Assembly: GCF_000153125.2 (NCBI RefSeq) | Contig: NZ_CM002299.1 | Coordinates: forward strand, 4,071,338-4,135,337 | Length of the DNA stretch: 64,000 nucleotides | Source of the DNA: Congregibacter litoralis KT71 | GTDB lineage: Bacteria; Pseudomonadota; Gammaproteobacteria; Pseudomonadales; Halieaceae | Direction: 5' to 3' | Shown here: positions 1 to 8,682 of the stretch, one piece after another | Position numbering within the stretch: the first letter of the stretch is position 1 | How the letters are laid out: every line of letters starts with the position of its first letter | The notes under the pieces: model-generated | Seen by the model: only the letters and a program-made list of their open reading frames with translations | Told to the model about the DNA's origin: nothing | Databases searched by the model: none | Made by a program: the position numbers and the translations under genes

Positions 1-1538
1 AGCTCGTGCCTTTCCATGGCCTCAAAAATTTTTTCAGAAAAGTTTTTCTGACGAAACTGCCGGGGGCTCACGTTAATCGCCAGAGAGAACTCCCGGTCGC
101 GAAGTTCATCCTTGAGGCCCGCACCTATGCGACAGGCATTCTCAATCACCCAGTCACCTAAACGGTAAATGAGTCCCGAGTCCTCGGCCACGGGGATAAA
201 CACGTCGGGCGGTACAAAACTTCCCTCGTACTGCCACCGGATGAGCAGCTCCGCGCCGCAGATCGCCTCCTCATCGGTGTACTGAGGCTGCAGATAGAGC
301 TCCAGCCCCTCGTCGGCGTCCAGGGCGCCCCGCAGCTGGCGCTCCATGTCCATGCGCTGGGAGAGGGATGCCTGCATTTCCGGCACGAAAAATCGCAGGG
401 TGTTGCGGCCGTCGTCCTTGGCTCGATACATGGCCGTATCAGCATGCTTGAGGAGGTCATCCACATCATTGGTGTCATCGGGCAGCAGACTGACGCCAAT
501 ACTCACGGTGATGTGCACTTCGTTACCCTTGATATTAATCGGCGCCTCGACGGCCTGCCGCAGGGTTTCACCACGACGGCGAACCACGGATACCACGTGC
601 TCGCTACCGCCCTCGATGTCCGTCAGCAGCAGCACGAATTCATCACCCCCGAGGCGTGCCGCCGTGTCCGCCTCGCGAAGAAAGTCACTCAGGCGTCTGC
701 CTATTTCTACAAGGAGTTCATCACCGGCGCTGTGGCCCAGGGAATCGTTGACCCTTTTGAAAAAATCCAGATCCAGAAACATAAGAGCCGCCTGGGTGTT
801 GTTGCGTTTAGCTCGCGCCAACGCCTGGCCGAGGCGATCCTGGAGAAGGCGCCGGTTTGGCAGACCCGTTAACTCGTCAAAGAGGGCCTGCCGCTCAATG
901 GTGTCTTCGGCCTTTGAGCGCAGATAGGTCATCTCAAGACCACCGATCACCGTGAGATTCACCCGCCGCGCAAAGGCCGTCATCATGATGAGATAGAGTA
1001 CGGCCATCACGGCCATTAGCCCGGTTTCCGAGGAGCCCTCCACGAGCAAGCGCAGGGTGAAGGGCAGGAGAGAGGTTGCCAGAAAGGTGGCACTGGCCTC
1101 GATAAAAGCGGACAGACTGACGATGCTCCCGGCGCACATACCGGCAATCACAAAGGCCAGCAGAGACTGGTTCAACATGTTCCGGGGATCGTAGAGAAGA
1201 TAACCTGCGGCCCCCCAGGCAAGTCCCGAGAGCAGCACGCCCAGCATCATCTCCCGATACCAGCGACGCGCCGAGGCCTCCCGAGCCTCTTCGGACATTT
1301 TTTTATAGCGCAGAGTGCTGGAGATACGGTAGATAGCAATGGTGAGCGTCGCTGCGCACCAACTTAGCACTGTAGTGCTGTTTTCCGGTGTCCAGAGAAG
1401 GTAGCCCAGAAGCAGGGTGTTCAGCACCACGGCAAACACCGAGACCGAAAGGCTTTCGTAGAAAATATTCAGACTCTCGAGAAAAACCCGATGTTTTAAG
1501 TCATCTGAAGCCTGTTCGTCTTCTGCCACGTGCGCCAC
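1..1538 (-). CDS. GGDEF-EAL cyclic-di-GMP signalling protein (3' end outside window)
   Basis: Reads leftward and is still open at base 1, so the C-terminal part of the EAL domain is missing here. The N-terminal ~190 residues hold several hydrophobic segments (membrane sensor). A GGDEF domain follows, with motif RLGGDEF near residue 296 and an RxxD inhibitory site (READ) five residues before it. An EAL domain then starts (GAELLIRW near residue 428, PVAEDSGLI further on). These domains make and degrade cyclic di-GMP, so this is a dual or bifunctional enzyme; which activity dominates cannot be read from the partial sequence. The start is a GTG: 1538 has an AGGG just upstream, and a second in-frame GTG lies at 1529. 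An in-frame stop lies shortly upstream. Confidence 0.9.
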   Translation of the reverse strand, partial: MAHVAEDEQASDDLKHRVFLESLNIFYESLSVSVFAVVLNTLLLGYLLWTPENSTTVLSWCAATLTIAIYRISSTLRYKKMSEEAREASARRWYREMMLGVLLSGLAWGAAGYLLYDPRNMLNQSLLAFVIAGMCAGSIVSLSAFIEASATFLATSLLPFTLRLLVEGSSETGLMAVMAVLYLIMMTAFARRVNLTVIGGLEMTYLRSKAEDTIERQALFDELTGLPNRRLLQDRLGQALARAKRNNTQAALMFLDLDFFKRVNDSLGHSAGDELLVEIGRRLSDFLREADTAARLGGDEFVLLLTDIEGGSEHVVSVVRRRGETLRQAVEAPINIKGNEVHITVSIGVSLLPDDTNDVDDLLKHADTAMYRAKDDGRNTLRFFVPEMQASLSQRMDMERQLRGALDADEGLELYLQPQYTDEEAICGAELLIRWQYEGSFVPPDVFIPVAEDSGLIYRLGDWVIENACRIGAGLKDELRDREFSLAINVSPRQFRQKNFSEKIFEAMERHE

Positions 1539-1691
1539 CGTACCCTATATTTTCCGAACCTTTCTAATTGCGTTATCCCGGTCGTGAAAACCACGCTTTT
1601 ACTGAGCATGTTCTTGGCTATAAAGTAACGCACCTTTGTTTCTGGTATCGCATACCCCGAACTGTACACGCCCCGGCGCAGGATTACTTCT

Positions 1692-2105
1692 ATGGAGTCT
1701 ACGGATACGTTACGACGCTGGCACCAGATGGTGCTCAATCAAAATCATGAGGGACTGTCTGACATTCTCACGGAAGACTGCGTGTTTCTCTCACCGGTGG
1801 TTCACACTCCCCAGAAAGGCCGCAAGATCACCGCGCTCTACCTGACGGGAGCTATGAATGTGTTTAACGAGAGCTTTCACTACACCAAAGAAGTGGTAAC
1901 AGACGCCCACGCGGTGCTGGAGTTCGAATGTACCGTCGACGGCATTCTTATCAACGGCGTAGACATCATCAGCTTTGGGGATGACGGCCGCATCTGTGAA
2001 TTCCGCGTGATGGTGCGCCCCCTCCAGGCGATGCAGATGCTTCACGCAAAAATGGCGGCCATGCTCGAGCAACTCAAGGCCGCGGCGCCCGTTACGGATC
2101 TTTAG
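1692..2105 (+). CDS. SnoaL-like / NTF2-fold small protein
   Basis: 137 aa. The pattern LRRWHQMVLNQN ... ILTEDCVFLSPVVHTP ... VDGILINGVDIISFGDDGRICEFRVMVRP is that of the SnoaL-like NTF2 fold: a helical start, a cavity-lining strand with Phe/His, and a closing 'D..G.I..F.v..RP' strand. Such proteins are small-molecule isomerases, hydrolases or ligand binders, and no substrate can be named. AGGA sits eight bases before the ATG. The 3' end overlaps the converging acetyltransferase gene by 14 bp. Family call is good; function unknown. Confidence 0.8.
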   Translation: MESTDTLRRWHQMVLNQNHEGLSDILTEDCVFLSPVVHTPQKGRKITALYLTGAMNVFNESFHYTKEVVTDAHAVLEFECTVDGILINGVDIISFGDDGRICEFRVMVRPLQAMQMLHAKMAAMLEQLKAAAPVTDL

Positions 2106-2643
2106 TATCCCGGCGGGCAGTACGGTCGCGAAAATACACCGCGATTTCCTCGTCACCCAGGGTGCTTGTCAGCGCAAAGCGGTAGCCAATCTTTGCCGCC
2201 ACCCTGACGGAGCGTGGATTGTCTGCGGAGATAATGCAAAAACTGCGCTCCCGACCGCCTTGCTCATCCAGCCATTGACAGGCGGCAGCCATACCCTCGG
2301 TCGCATAGCCCTTACCGGCAGCGTCAGGATGCAGAACCCACCCCGCCTCGGGGTAGTGTCCATCAAAACCTGGCAGCCCGCGTTTGAAATCGGCAAAACC
2401 CAGCTGCCCGATGTACTTGCCGCTGGCACGCTCCTCCACCGCCCAGTAACCATAGCCCAGCATGTCCCAAAGACCCCCGTAGCGCAGCAGGCGCATCCAG
2501 ACATCCTGAGCGCTTAAGGCCGCGCCTGTGATAAAGGTATAGACCCCCGGGTGCTGCCAGATTGCAGTCGCAGCCGGGTGATCCTGTTCACAGTGTCCGC
2601 GCAAACACAGGCGCTCCGTCAAAATTTGAGGCACCGTCGACAT
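2092..2643 (-). CDS. GNAT-family N-acetyltransferase (RimJ/RimL type)
   Basis: 183 aa. Opens with LTERLCLRG, the usual start of RimJ/RimL-like acetyltransferases, followed by YWAVEERASGKYIGQLGFADF (central strands) and the acetyl-CoA binding region GWVLHPDAAGKGYATEGMAAACQWL, containing the (R/Q)xxGxG/A-type loop as AAGKGYATE. Ends with NPRSVRVAAKIGYRF, the conserved 'N..S..v..KlGf' block. Cytoplasmic. The acceptor could be a protein N-terminus or a small amine and is not identifiable. Converges with and slightly overlaps the SnoaL-like gene. Confidence 0.88.
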   Translation of the reverse strand: MSTVPQILTERLCLRGHCEQDHPAATAIWQHPGVYTFITGAALSAQDVWMRLLRYGGLWDMLGYGYWAVEERASGKYIGQLGFADFKRGLPGFDGHYPEAGWVLHPDAAGKGYATEGMAAACQWLDEQGGRERSFCIISADNPRSVRVAAKIGYRFALTSTLGDEEIAVYFRDRTARRDTKDP

Positions 2644-2712
2644 TCATAACTCCATGGTGGGCGTTGTTCCGCGCTATTATCCGCCGCGGTTGAATGATCA
2701 CAAAGCGTTTCC

Positions 2713-3891
2713 ATGACGTCAGACCCCTACTTCAGTTTTCTTATCAATACGGTGCTCATCTGCACGCTCCTTGCGGGCGCGAACCTGATGCTCGCCGTGC
2801 AGAGGACGCATTTTGTCGCCGCCAGGGTCTTTGCCCTGGCCTTTGGAGCGAAAGCGCTGACCTGGCTCCTCACCGCTTTGTTACCCCCGGATGGCGCCCA
2901 GGCTGATCTCAGCCTGCTCCTGTTGAACGCCCTGGGCGCTACCGGAATGCTTGCCCTCTGGAGTGGCTTCAGTCTCAGAGCCGGCTACGGCGTCAACCCC
3001 TGGCTTATCGGCGGACTCTTCGCTCTGTGGCTCGGCCCGGTAATGGGCGTTGTTTTTCTGGATTTCGGGCGCAGCGCCCACGTGCCTTTTGCCGCCGCCT
3101 CCATCTCCATCGGCGCCGCTCTGAGCGTCTGGCACATCTATCGCAAGCGTGGCACGAGGAATGTTGGCGATTGGGCCCTCATAGTCTGGATGGCAGTTGT
3201 TCTGCCGGTTGCCGTCGCCGGGATGCTGACGGGGATGAGTAGCGCCCGCAGCGATCCCAATACGGCGTGGATCATGCTTCTGAGTGTTCTGCCGATTCTC
3301 TTCGCCGGGCTGGGGTTGTTTACCCTGGTGAGCATCGCCCTGGATGCCTTACATGATTCAAACCGCCTCGCGCGGACCGATGGTCTCACGGGAATACTCA
3401 ACCGCCGGGCCTTCGACAGCGAGCTGGCCCTCGCCGTGGCCCGGGCAGAGCGTCATCAGCGGGAGCTATCGCTTATCGTATTGGATCTGGATGCTTTCAA
3501 AGCGCTGAACGATAACTACGGCCATGCCGCAGGCGACGCCATCCTCCGTGCCGTGGCCCGAATCATGACCGAAACCGCCCGTCGCATTGATATTGTCGCT
3601 CGCATCGGAGGCGAAGAACTTGCCGTGATTCTGCCCGACACACCGGCATCCGCAGCCCTGCGTCTGGCCGAGCGGCTGCGCCAGGCGATCGATGCCGCGA
3701 GCACTGACAGCCTCGCCGTATCCGCAAGTTTTGGCGTTTCCAGCATTCAGGACACGGGTCACGATGCCAAAGCCCTCCTCGCCGCAGCGGACCAGGCGCT
3801 CTATGCCGCCAAGGATGGAGGACGCAACTGTGTTCGCTACGCTCTGGAACCGCTGCGGGAACCCGCCGAACTCATTGGTCTGGTGAAGTAA
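2713..3891 (+). CDS. membrane-bound diguanylate cyclase (GGDEF)
   Basis: 392 aa. About six hydrophobic segments fill residues 5-215, then the linker ALDALHDSNRLARTDGLTGILNRRAF leads into a GGDEF domain. The active-site loop reads RIGGEEL, an accepted GGEEx variant. An RxxD allosteric I-site (RRID) precedes it by five residues, so product inhibition is likely. No EAL or HD-GYP domain is present. It synthesises cyclic di-GMP at the inner membrane in response to a signal that cannot be inferred. The 3' end overlaps the converging TAXI-protein gene by 20 bp. Confidence 0.9.
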   Translation: MTSDPYFSFLINTVLICTLLAGANLMLAVQRTHFVAARVFALAFGAKALTWLLTALLPPDGAQADLSLLLLNALGATGMLALWSGFSLRAGYGVNPWLIGGLFALWLGPVMGVVFLDFGRSAHVPFAAASISIGAALSVWHIYRKRGTRNVGDWALIVWMAVVLPVAVAGMLTGMSSARSDPNTAWIMLLSVLPILFAGLGLFTLVSIALDALHDSNRLARTDGLTGILNRRAFDSELALAVARAERHQRELSLIVLDLDAFKALNDNYGHAAGDAILRAVARIMTETARRIDIVARIGGEELAVILPDTPASAALRLAERLRQAIDAASTDSLAVSASFGVSSIQDTGHDAKALLAAADQALYAAKDGGRNCVRYALEPLREPAELIGLVK

Positions 3892-5113
3892 GCCGACCGG
3901 CATCGATGGGGGTTTTCAGTTCCCGTCGGAGACCCTCGGCCAGCTCGGTAAAAATCCGGAAGCTGTCGTCCGCCGCGAGGCGCTCGTTGATAAGCGCGGT
4001 AAACGCCTCATTCTCTATACTCTCAAGCTCCCCGAGTAGCTTTGCAGGATCATCAAAACCCGCCCCCCGACGCAATTCCAGCACCCGTAGATAAAAGTCA
4101 TCAATGCGATCCTTGCGACGCCGTGCCCGCCAGCGTCCAAAGGCCAGGACGCCGGTGACCAACAGGGCGGCCAGGTACACCAGGAAATTCAGGGTCTCGG
4201 CGTAGCGTTCCAAAAATCCCGGCTCATCGCGATCAAAATACTGTCGGGAGCCGCGATGGAGGGGGAAGGTCAGATCCCCCACATCAAAGTCAGCGCTCAT
4301 CCAACGAAAGAGCGCGGGCTCAACGGCGGCGAAGCGTGGTTTTTGCTCCAACAGCACGCGCGTGAGTTCATAGATCAGGGAGTCGTCGGTGGATTTGTGG
4401 GCAACGAGAAGCATATCGACCGCCAGTGCATCGATACCCACCTCATTCCCCGGAAGAGAATAGGTCAGGGCGGGAATCCGTGTGGAGCGCAGCTGTGGTA
4501 CCAGAAAGCTGATGCCATCGATGTAAAACTCCGCGCCGGCGGCATCAAACTTGGACAGAGGCACCAGGCTGAAACCGTCGGGAAACCAGGCGGTGTTGTG
4601 GGGATTAATGGGGCCCAGGTAGAACAACAGATCCGGCTGACCGGCATCCCCGGCTGTCCATAGTTCGTAGCTGTCGGGGAGCTTCTCCGCACGCTCGAGT
4701 AACAGATCGAGAACCATACCCGCGGTGTGGGAGCCGTGAAGCAGCTGCACCCGCAGGGGACGCTCCCCACCCCGGAAGTCGTCGACGCTGACGCCTTGGC
4801 GGGCCGCCAGGTGCACAACGCTCTCATACAAGGGCAAAACCGTGCGTATACCCGGCTCAAAGGTGCGGGCGTTTTCTATGATGGCCAGCTGTGCCGACTC
4901 GTCCTGCAGGGAGGCGATGGGGTCGTCGCCGTCACCATAGCTCGCATCCGGCTCCAGGCGAATCCCTGTTTCCTCATGAACAATGGCCGACAGCGCCTTG
5001 AAGTTGAGCTGCTGGCTATCCGGCGGATGCAGACGGAGCGTCGTGGCAGACAGCGCAGCGGCCGACACGCCGCTGAGGAGCAGGCAGGCGACGAGGTGGC
5101 AGCATCGCTTCAC
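3872..5113 (-). CDS. TAXI-family substrate-binding protein with C-terminal membrane anchor
   Basis: 413 aa from the GTG at 5113, whose GTGA overlaps the stop of the upstream gene; longer upstream reading in this frame lacks a sensible start. A signal peptide (VKRCCHLVACLLLSGVSAAALSA) leads a TAXI/NMT1-type periplasmic binding domain: IASLQDESAQLAIIENARTFEPGIRTVLPLYESVVHLAARQG and GIDALAVDMLLVAHKSTDD are typical. Unusually, a transmembrane helix follows (NFLVYLAALLVTGVLAFGRW, about residue 315-335) and then a charged ~75-residue cytoplasmic tail. No TRAP permease is nearby, so it may be a sensor or an anchored receptor rather than a soluble transporter subunit. That role is inference. Confidence 0.82.
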   Translation of the reverse strand: MKRCCHLVACLLLSGVSAAALSATTLRLHPPDSQQLNFKALSAIVHEETGIRLEPDASYGDGDDPIASLQDESAQLAIIENARTFEPGIRTVLPLYESVVHLAARQGVSVDDFRGGERPLRVQLLHGSHTAGMVLDLLLERAEKLPDSYELWTAGDAGQPDLLFYLGPINPHNTAWFPDGFSLVPLSKFDAAGAEFYIDGISFLVPQLRSTRIPALTYSLPGNEVGIDALAVDMLLVAHKSTDDSLIYELTRVLLEQKPRFAAVEPALFRWMSADFDVGDLTFPLHRGSRQYFDRDEPGFLERYAETLNFLVYLAALLVTGVLAFGRWRARRRKDRIDDFYLRVLELRRGAGFDDPAKLLGELESIENEAFTALINERLAADDSFRIFTELAEGLRRELKTPIDAGRLTSPDQ

Positions 5114-5601
5114 GATGTCGCCCGCGATTGTTTTCTGCCGAAGCGCGGACGCCACACTGCAAGGACCACATTGGCAACGGCAACGCCCAGAATCACCAGG
5201 GTGGACTTCCACTCGGACACCGTCGTGAGCCCCAGAAGCGTCGGGTCAAGCTCTCCGGCCAGGGCCTGTGCGGCCCGCGCCGCTTCCTGGGAGGCGGGGC
5301 CTTTCACCGCGATGAGGGTGCCTTCAAACACCGAGACCCCGAGAGCCAGCTTCATCCAGACCCAGCCCTGACCATGAAAAGCATCGGTCCATGCCATGGA
5401 AAGGAGCCCGCTAACCAGCACCAGACCCAGGGACGGAAACAGTATCCACTGGGCGATCAGGCCCATCTGCTCGCGAGCCGTTGCATAGGCCGGGAGCGAC
5501 TCCACCGGCGGCATGTTTTGCAGCATCAGTAATTGCACCACCAGGGCACCGGTGAGACCGATGCCTCCTATGGTGTGCATGAATTTCAGCGCCTTACGCA
5601 T
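5110..5601 (-). CDS. small four-helix integral membrane protein (DUF2269/CopD-like)
   Basis: 163 aa with four hydrophobic helices: IGGIGLTGALVVQLLMLQ, LIAQWILFPSLGLVLVSGLLSM, WVWMKLALGVSVFEGTLIAV and STLVILGVAVANVVLAVWRP. The N-terminal 'alKfmHtiGgigltGal' pattern, with a His in helix 1, resembles DUF2269/CopD-like cytochrome-type membrane proteins. Its stop overlaps the GTG of the TAXI-protein gene by four bases, so the two are translationally coupled and probably act together. Function unknown. Confidence 0.75.
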   Translation of the reverse strand: MRKALKFMHTIGGIGLTGALVVQLLMLQNMPPVESLPAYATAREQMGLIAQWILFPSLGLVLVSGLLSMAWTDAFHGQGWVWMKLALGVSVFEGTLIAVKGPASQEAARAAQALAGELDPTLLGLTTVSEWKSTLVILGVAVANVVLAVWRPRFGRKQSRATS

Positions 5602-5669
5602 AACAATAAACCGTGTCAGCCTGTGCCTACATCATAGCCAGCGCCCCCGGACGCACCAAGGGTTGGGCC

Positions 5670-6284
5670 CTAGCTATGGAGATAATGTCGCCAAAAAATA
5701 CCCGTTGCCACACTGCGATAGGGCCGATAACGCTCCCCAAGGTTTTCGAGCCATAGTTTGTCCGGCTTATGGGGCCTGCTTTTTATCGCCGTCGCTGCCT
5801 TTACCAGCGCTAGATCACCCACGGGCCAGAGGTCCGGTCGGCGCAGGGCCAGCATCAGATACACGTCAGCAGTCCAGTTGCCGATACCCGTAATGGCCGT
5901 CAGCAGGGTACGAACCTCCTCATCAGGTTTCCGTCCCAGAGCATGGATGGGCAAATCCCCTGCGATAGTCGCCTCGGCGACCAGTCGGGTGTAGCGTGCT
6001 TTCTGACGGCTGACACCAGCGGCTCGCAATGCCTCATCGGACAGCTGAAGATAAGCCTCGGCGGTGAATTCGGGCAGTAAGGCTGCCACCTTGTCATAGG
6101 TGGATTTTGCCGAGGCCAGAGATACCTGCTGTTCAAAAATAATGTACACCAGGGTAGGGAAACCCGGGGGGCGGGACAGAAGCTTGGGCGGGCCATGGCG
6201 CGCCACAACACGCGCAAGATCGCGGTCGCCGGCGATCAGCGTCTCTACCGCCTCGGCATAGCTGGCGTGTGTGAGTCGGGCCAT
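5670..6284 (-). CDS. HhH-GPD DNA glycosylase (3-methyladenine glycosylase II, AlkA-like)
   Basis: 204 aa from the ATG at 6284, 17 bases after the stop of the acyl-CoA synthetase; an upstream in-frame extension would run into that gene and is rejected. It carries a helix-hairpin-helix segment, LLTAITGIGNWTADVYLMLAL, then WPVGDLALVKA, in which the Asp matches the catalytic Asp of the HhH-GPD superfamily. FEQQVSLASAKSTYDKV is the usual early helix 'f.qQvS...a....gr'. It excises alkylated bases in the first step of base-excision repair. There is no N-terminal Ada or AlkA extension, so it is the short form. Confidence 0.87.
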   Translation of the reverse strand: MARLTHASYAEAVETLIAGDRDLARVVARHGPPKLLSRPPGFPTLVYIIFEQQVSLASAKSTYDKVAALLPEFTAEAYLQLSDEALRAAGVSRQKARYTRLVAEATIAGDLPIHALGRKPDEEVRTLLTAITGIGNWTADVYLMLALRRPDLWPVGDLALVKAATAIKSRPHKPDKLWLENLGERYRPYRSVATGIFWRHYLHS

Positions 6285-6300
6285 GGTCCGGGACTGGGGC

Positions 6301-7848
6301 TTATTCGGCCGTCTCTGCCAGGAACTGGTCGCGAAGAAGCCGCTTGAGAATCTTTCCGCTGGGATTGCGGGGAATACTGTCCACAAAACGTACCGCCGTC
6401 GGTTGCTTAAACCGCGCCAGCTTGCCCTGGCAGAAGGTCATCAGCTCCCTATCCGTGAGGGCTTCATCCGCCGCAACGATCACGGCGAGGGGACTCTCCC
6501 CCCATTTCTCGCTGGGCAAACCAATCACCGCCGCGTCAGCCACCCCATCGTGTTGCATCAGTACGTTCTCGATTTCTGCGGGATACACATTTTCACCACC
6601 GGAGATGATCATGTCTTTTTTGCGGTCGCAAATCGTGACAAAGCCTTCCGCGTCCATGGTGGCGATATCGCCCGTGTGAAGCCAGCCATCCTGCAGGGTT
6701 TCGGCGGTGGCATCGGGACGATTCCAGTACTCCTTCATCATGTGCCGACCCCGGAGAAGAATCTCGCCGGTTTCGCCCGCGGGGACGGTCTCACCATGGG
6801 CATCCACGATCTTTGCCTCCGTATGAAAAAACGCCCGGCCCGCGGAGCCGACATGCGTGAGGGAGTCTTCACCGACGATCAAACAGCCGGGGCCGCCGCT
6901 CTCCGTCAGACCATAGACCTGGTGAATCTCGATACCCAGATCAATGTAAGCGTTGATTGTTGCCACGGGCACGGGCGCAGCGCCGCAGATGATGTTGCGC
7001 ACACTGGAATGATCGTACTGCTCGTAGCCGGGAACCTGGAGCATGAAATTCAGCATCGCCGGCACGGCGAGACTGGTGTCGATGCGCTCGGACTCGAACA
7101 GCTGCCAAACCTTCAGGGGATCGAAGTCGCGAAGAATGACCAGACTGTTGCCTCGATAGACGGCCCCGATCATCGGCGCCAGGGCGCCCACATGGAACAG
7201 GGGCAGAAGGAGCAGGTAACGGTCCGTACCCCGGATGTCGCCGGTATTGACCATGGTGATGATGGCCCAGAAAACCGTTTCGTGCGTGTGCACCACGCCC
7301 TTGGGCAAGCCCGTTGTACCCGAGGTGTACATGATGAAGAGGTTGTCCTCGGGACCGGCCAAAAACTCAGGTTCATCCGCGGGTTGCTGCGCCAGCAAGC
7401 GCTCATAGTGACGGGCAAAGTCCGGTGCCTCGGCGCCGACAGCAATCCAATGCTCAACATCACTGCCAGCAACGTCGCGTCCGCGAAGATCCTCCGCAAG
7501 ATGAGTAAAGTCTGTATCGAATATCAGTGCTTTTGCGCCGCCGTCCTTGAGAATGAAGGCCAGCTCATCGGCGGTCAGGCGCCAGTTAAGAGGCATAATC
7601 ACCAGCCCGGCTTTTGCGGGGCCGAAAAAGCTTTCGATAAACTGATGTCCGTTGTACGCCAGCAGAGCGACGCGGTCCCCGGGCTCCAGCCCCATGCCCG
7701 AGAGGGCATGACACAGCTGATTTGCACGATGGTTTGCTTCGCGAAAGCTAAAGCGCCGCTCGGCCTTGATGTCGTAGAGCATCTCCTGCTGAGGACTCAC
7801 ACGGGAGCGGGTTGTCAAAAAATGACCAATGTTCATATCTGATTGCAT
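6301..7848 (-). CDS. AMP-dependent acyl-CoA synthetase (long-chain type)
   Basis: 515 aa from the ATG at 7848, chosen because AAAGGA lies seven bases upstream; a longer frame starts at 7881. Class I adenylate-forming enzyme: P-loop YTSGTTGLPKG (about residue 172), the motif QVYGLTESGG, the hinge region YWNRPDATAETLQDGWLHTGDIATMDAEGFVTICDRKKDMIISGGENVYPAEIE, and the C-terminal lysine in NPSGKILKR. It activates a carboxylic acid to acyl-AMP and then acyl-CoA. Overall it looks like a medium/long-chain fatty acyl-CoA ligase; exact substrate unknown. Probably co-transcribed with the glycosylase gene downstream. Confidence 0.93.
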   Translation of the reverse strand: MQSDMNIGHFLTTRSRVSPQQEMLYDIKAERRFSFREANHRANQLCHALSGMGLEPGDRVALLAYNGHQFIESFFGPAKAGLVIMPLNWRLTADELAFILKDGGAKALIFDTDFTHLAEDLRGRDVAGSDVEHWIAVGAEAPDFARHYERLLAQQPADEPEFLAGPEDNLFIMYTSGTTGLPKGVVHTHETVFWAIITMVNTGDIRGTDRYLLLLPLFHVGALAPMIGAVYRGNSLVILRDFDPLKVWQLFESERIDTSLAVPAMLNFMLQVPGYEQYDHSSVRNIICGAAPVPVATINAYIDLGIEIHQVYGLTESGGPGCLIVGEDSLTHVGSAGRAFFHTEAKIVDAHGETVPAGETGEILLRGRHMMKEYWNRPDATAETLQDGWLHTGDIATMDAEGFVTICDRKKDMIISGGENVYPAEIENVLMQHDGVADAAVIGLPSEKWGESPLAVIVAADEALTDRELMTFCQGKLARFKQPTAVRFVDSIPRNPSGKILKRLLRDQFLAETAE

Positions 7849-8005
7849 GCTGTGGTCCTTTATTGTGATATTCACGAGCATTCACCGCTAGCGTAGTCCA
7901 GAGCCGGCGTCTTTAACACTGTATCGCCACATTTTCGTGGGCAGCCCCGCGTGATATTGTGACGCTGCTTAAATTATCCCGCATTAGTCACTAGAGCTTC
8001 CAATC

Positions 8006-8596
8006 ATGAAAAAAATTCTCCTGATGTTAGGCACGGCCGTGCTGGCGGTCATCGCAGGCTGCAGTTCCAGCGGTCCGGTCATTGATTATGACAACAGCAT
8101 TGATTTCTCCGGCTACAAAACTTTTGCCTTCATCAGCGATCATCCTCTGATGCGCGGCGAAGGTGCCACCGCCGCCTCCCCGCTGCTGGAGGGACGGCTC
8201 ATGCGAATCACGGAAGACGCCATGAGCGCCAAGGGCTTCCGGATAGTCGATAACCCTGAAGCGGCGGATTTCGCCATCGGCTTCACCTCCGGGGCGCGGG
8301 ACAAGATCAAAGTCAACAGCTACCCGGAACCTTATCGTCCTTACTACGGTGGCTGGGGCGGATGGGGCGCTCCTTACTACGGCGGTTATAGCGGCGGATC
8401 CAATGTGGACGTGCAGCAGTATGTGGAAGGCACCCTGGCCATCGACATCTACGACGTAGCAGAGCACAAGCCTGCCTGGCACGGCGTGGCAACGAAACGC
8501 ATCACGGATAAAATGCGCAGGAACCCTGACGAATCACTCACGGAAATCGTCACTGAAATCTTTGAAGGATTTCCCCCCGGCGCAATGAACCCTTAA
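8006..8596 (+). CDS. DUF4136 lipoprotein
   Basis: 196 aa. A lipoprotein signal peptide (VLAVIAGC, Cys at residue 19) is followed by DYDNSIDFSGYKTFAF, the hallmark opening of DUF4136. EGRLMRITEDAMSAKGFRIVDNPEAADFAIGF and GTLAIDIYDVAEHKPAWHGVATKRI come next. A Gly/Tyr-rich insert (YYGGWGGWGAPYYGGYSGG) sits in the middle. Probably outer-membrane attached on the periplasmic side; function of the family is unknown. Confidence 0.88.
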   Translation: MKKILLMLGTAVLAVIAGCSSSGPVIDYDNSIDFSGYKTFAFISDHPLMRGEGATAASPLLEGRLMRITEDAMSAKGFRIVDNPEAADFAIGFTSGARDKIKVNSYPEPYRPYYGGWGGWGAPYYGGYSGGSNVDVQQYVEGTLAIDIYDVAEHKPAWHGVATKRITDKMRRNPDESLTEIVTEIFEGFPPGAMNP

Positions 8597-8649
8597 AGCG
8601 GCAGGAAGGTCCTCACAGGCACCGAACCTAACATCGGGTTCGCTTGTCA

Positions 8650-8680
8650 GCTGAACGGGGCTTCTCGGGCCCCCGTCAGC
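8650..8680. terminator. strong hairpin between converging genes, possible bidirectional terminator
   Basis: Arms GCTGAACGGGG (8650-8660) and CCCCGTCAGC (8671-8680) pair with one bulged A around a 10-base loop. The hairpin lies in the 86-bp gap between the converging DUF4136 gene and the 166-aa secreted-protein gene. A smaller hairpin (CGAACC ... GGTTCG) lies just upstream of it. There is no U-tract on either side, so an intrinsic terminator is only a guess. Confidence 0.4.
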
Positions 8681-8682
8681 GA

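Noticed and set aside
1598..1624. sigma-70 promoter TTTACT / TATAAA before the SnoaL-like gene
   Set aside because: The spacer is only 15 bases and the -35 match is modest; too weak to list.
6271..7842. 523-codon open frame on the plus strand opposite the acyl-CoA synthetase
   Set aside because: Its translation is low-information, rich in His/Gly/Gln, with no domain, and the opposite strand encodes a textbook adenylate-forming enzyme. High-GC codon bias opens such antisense frames.
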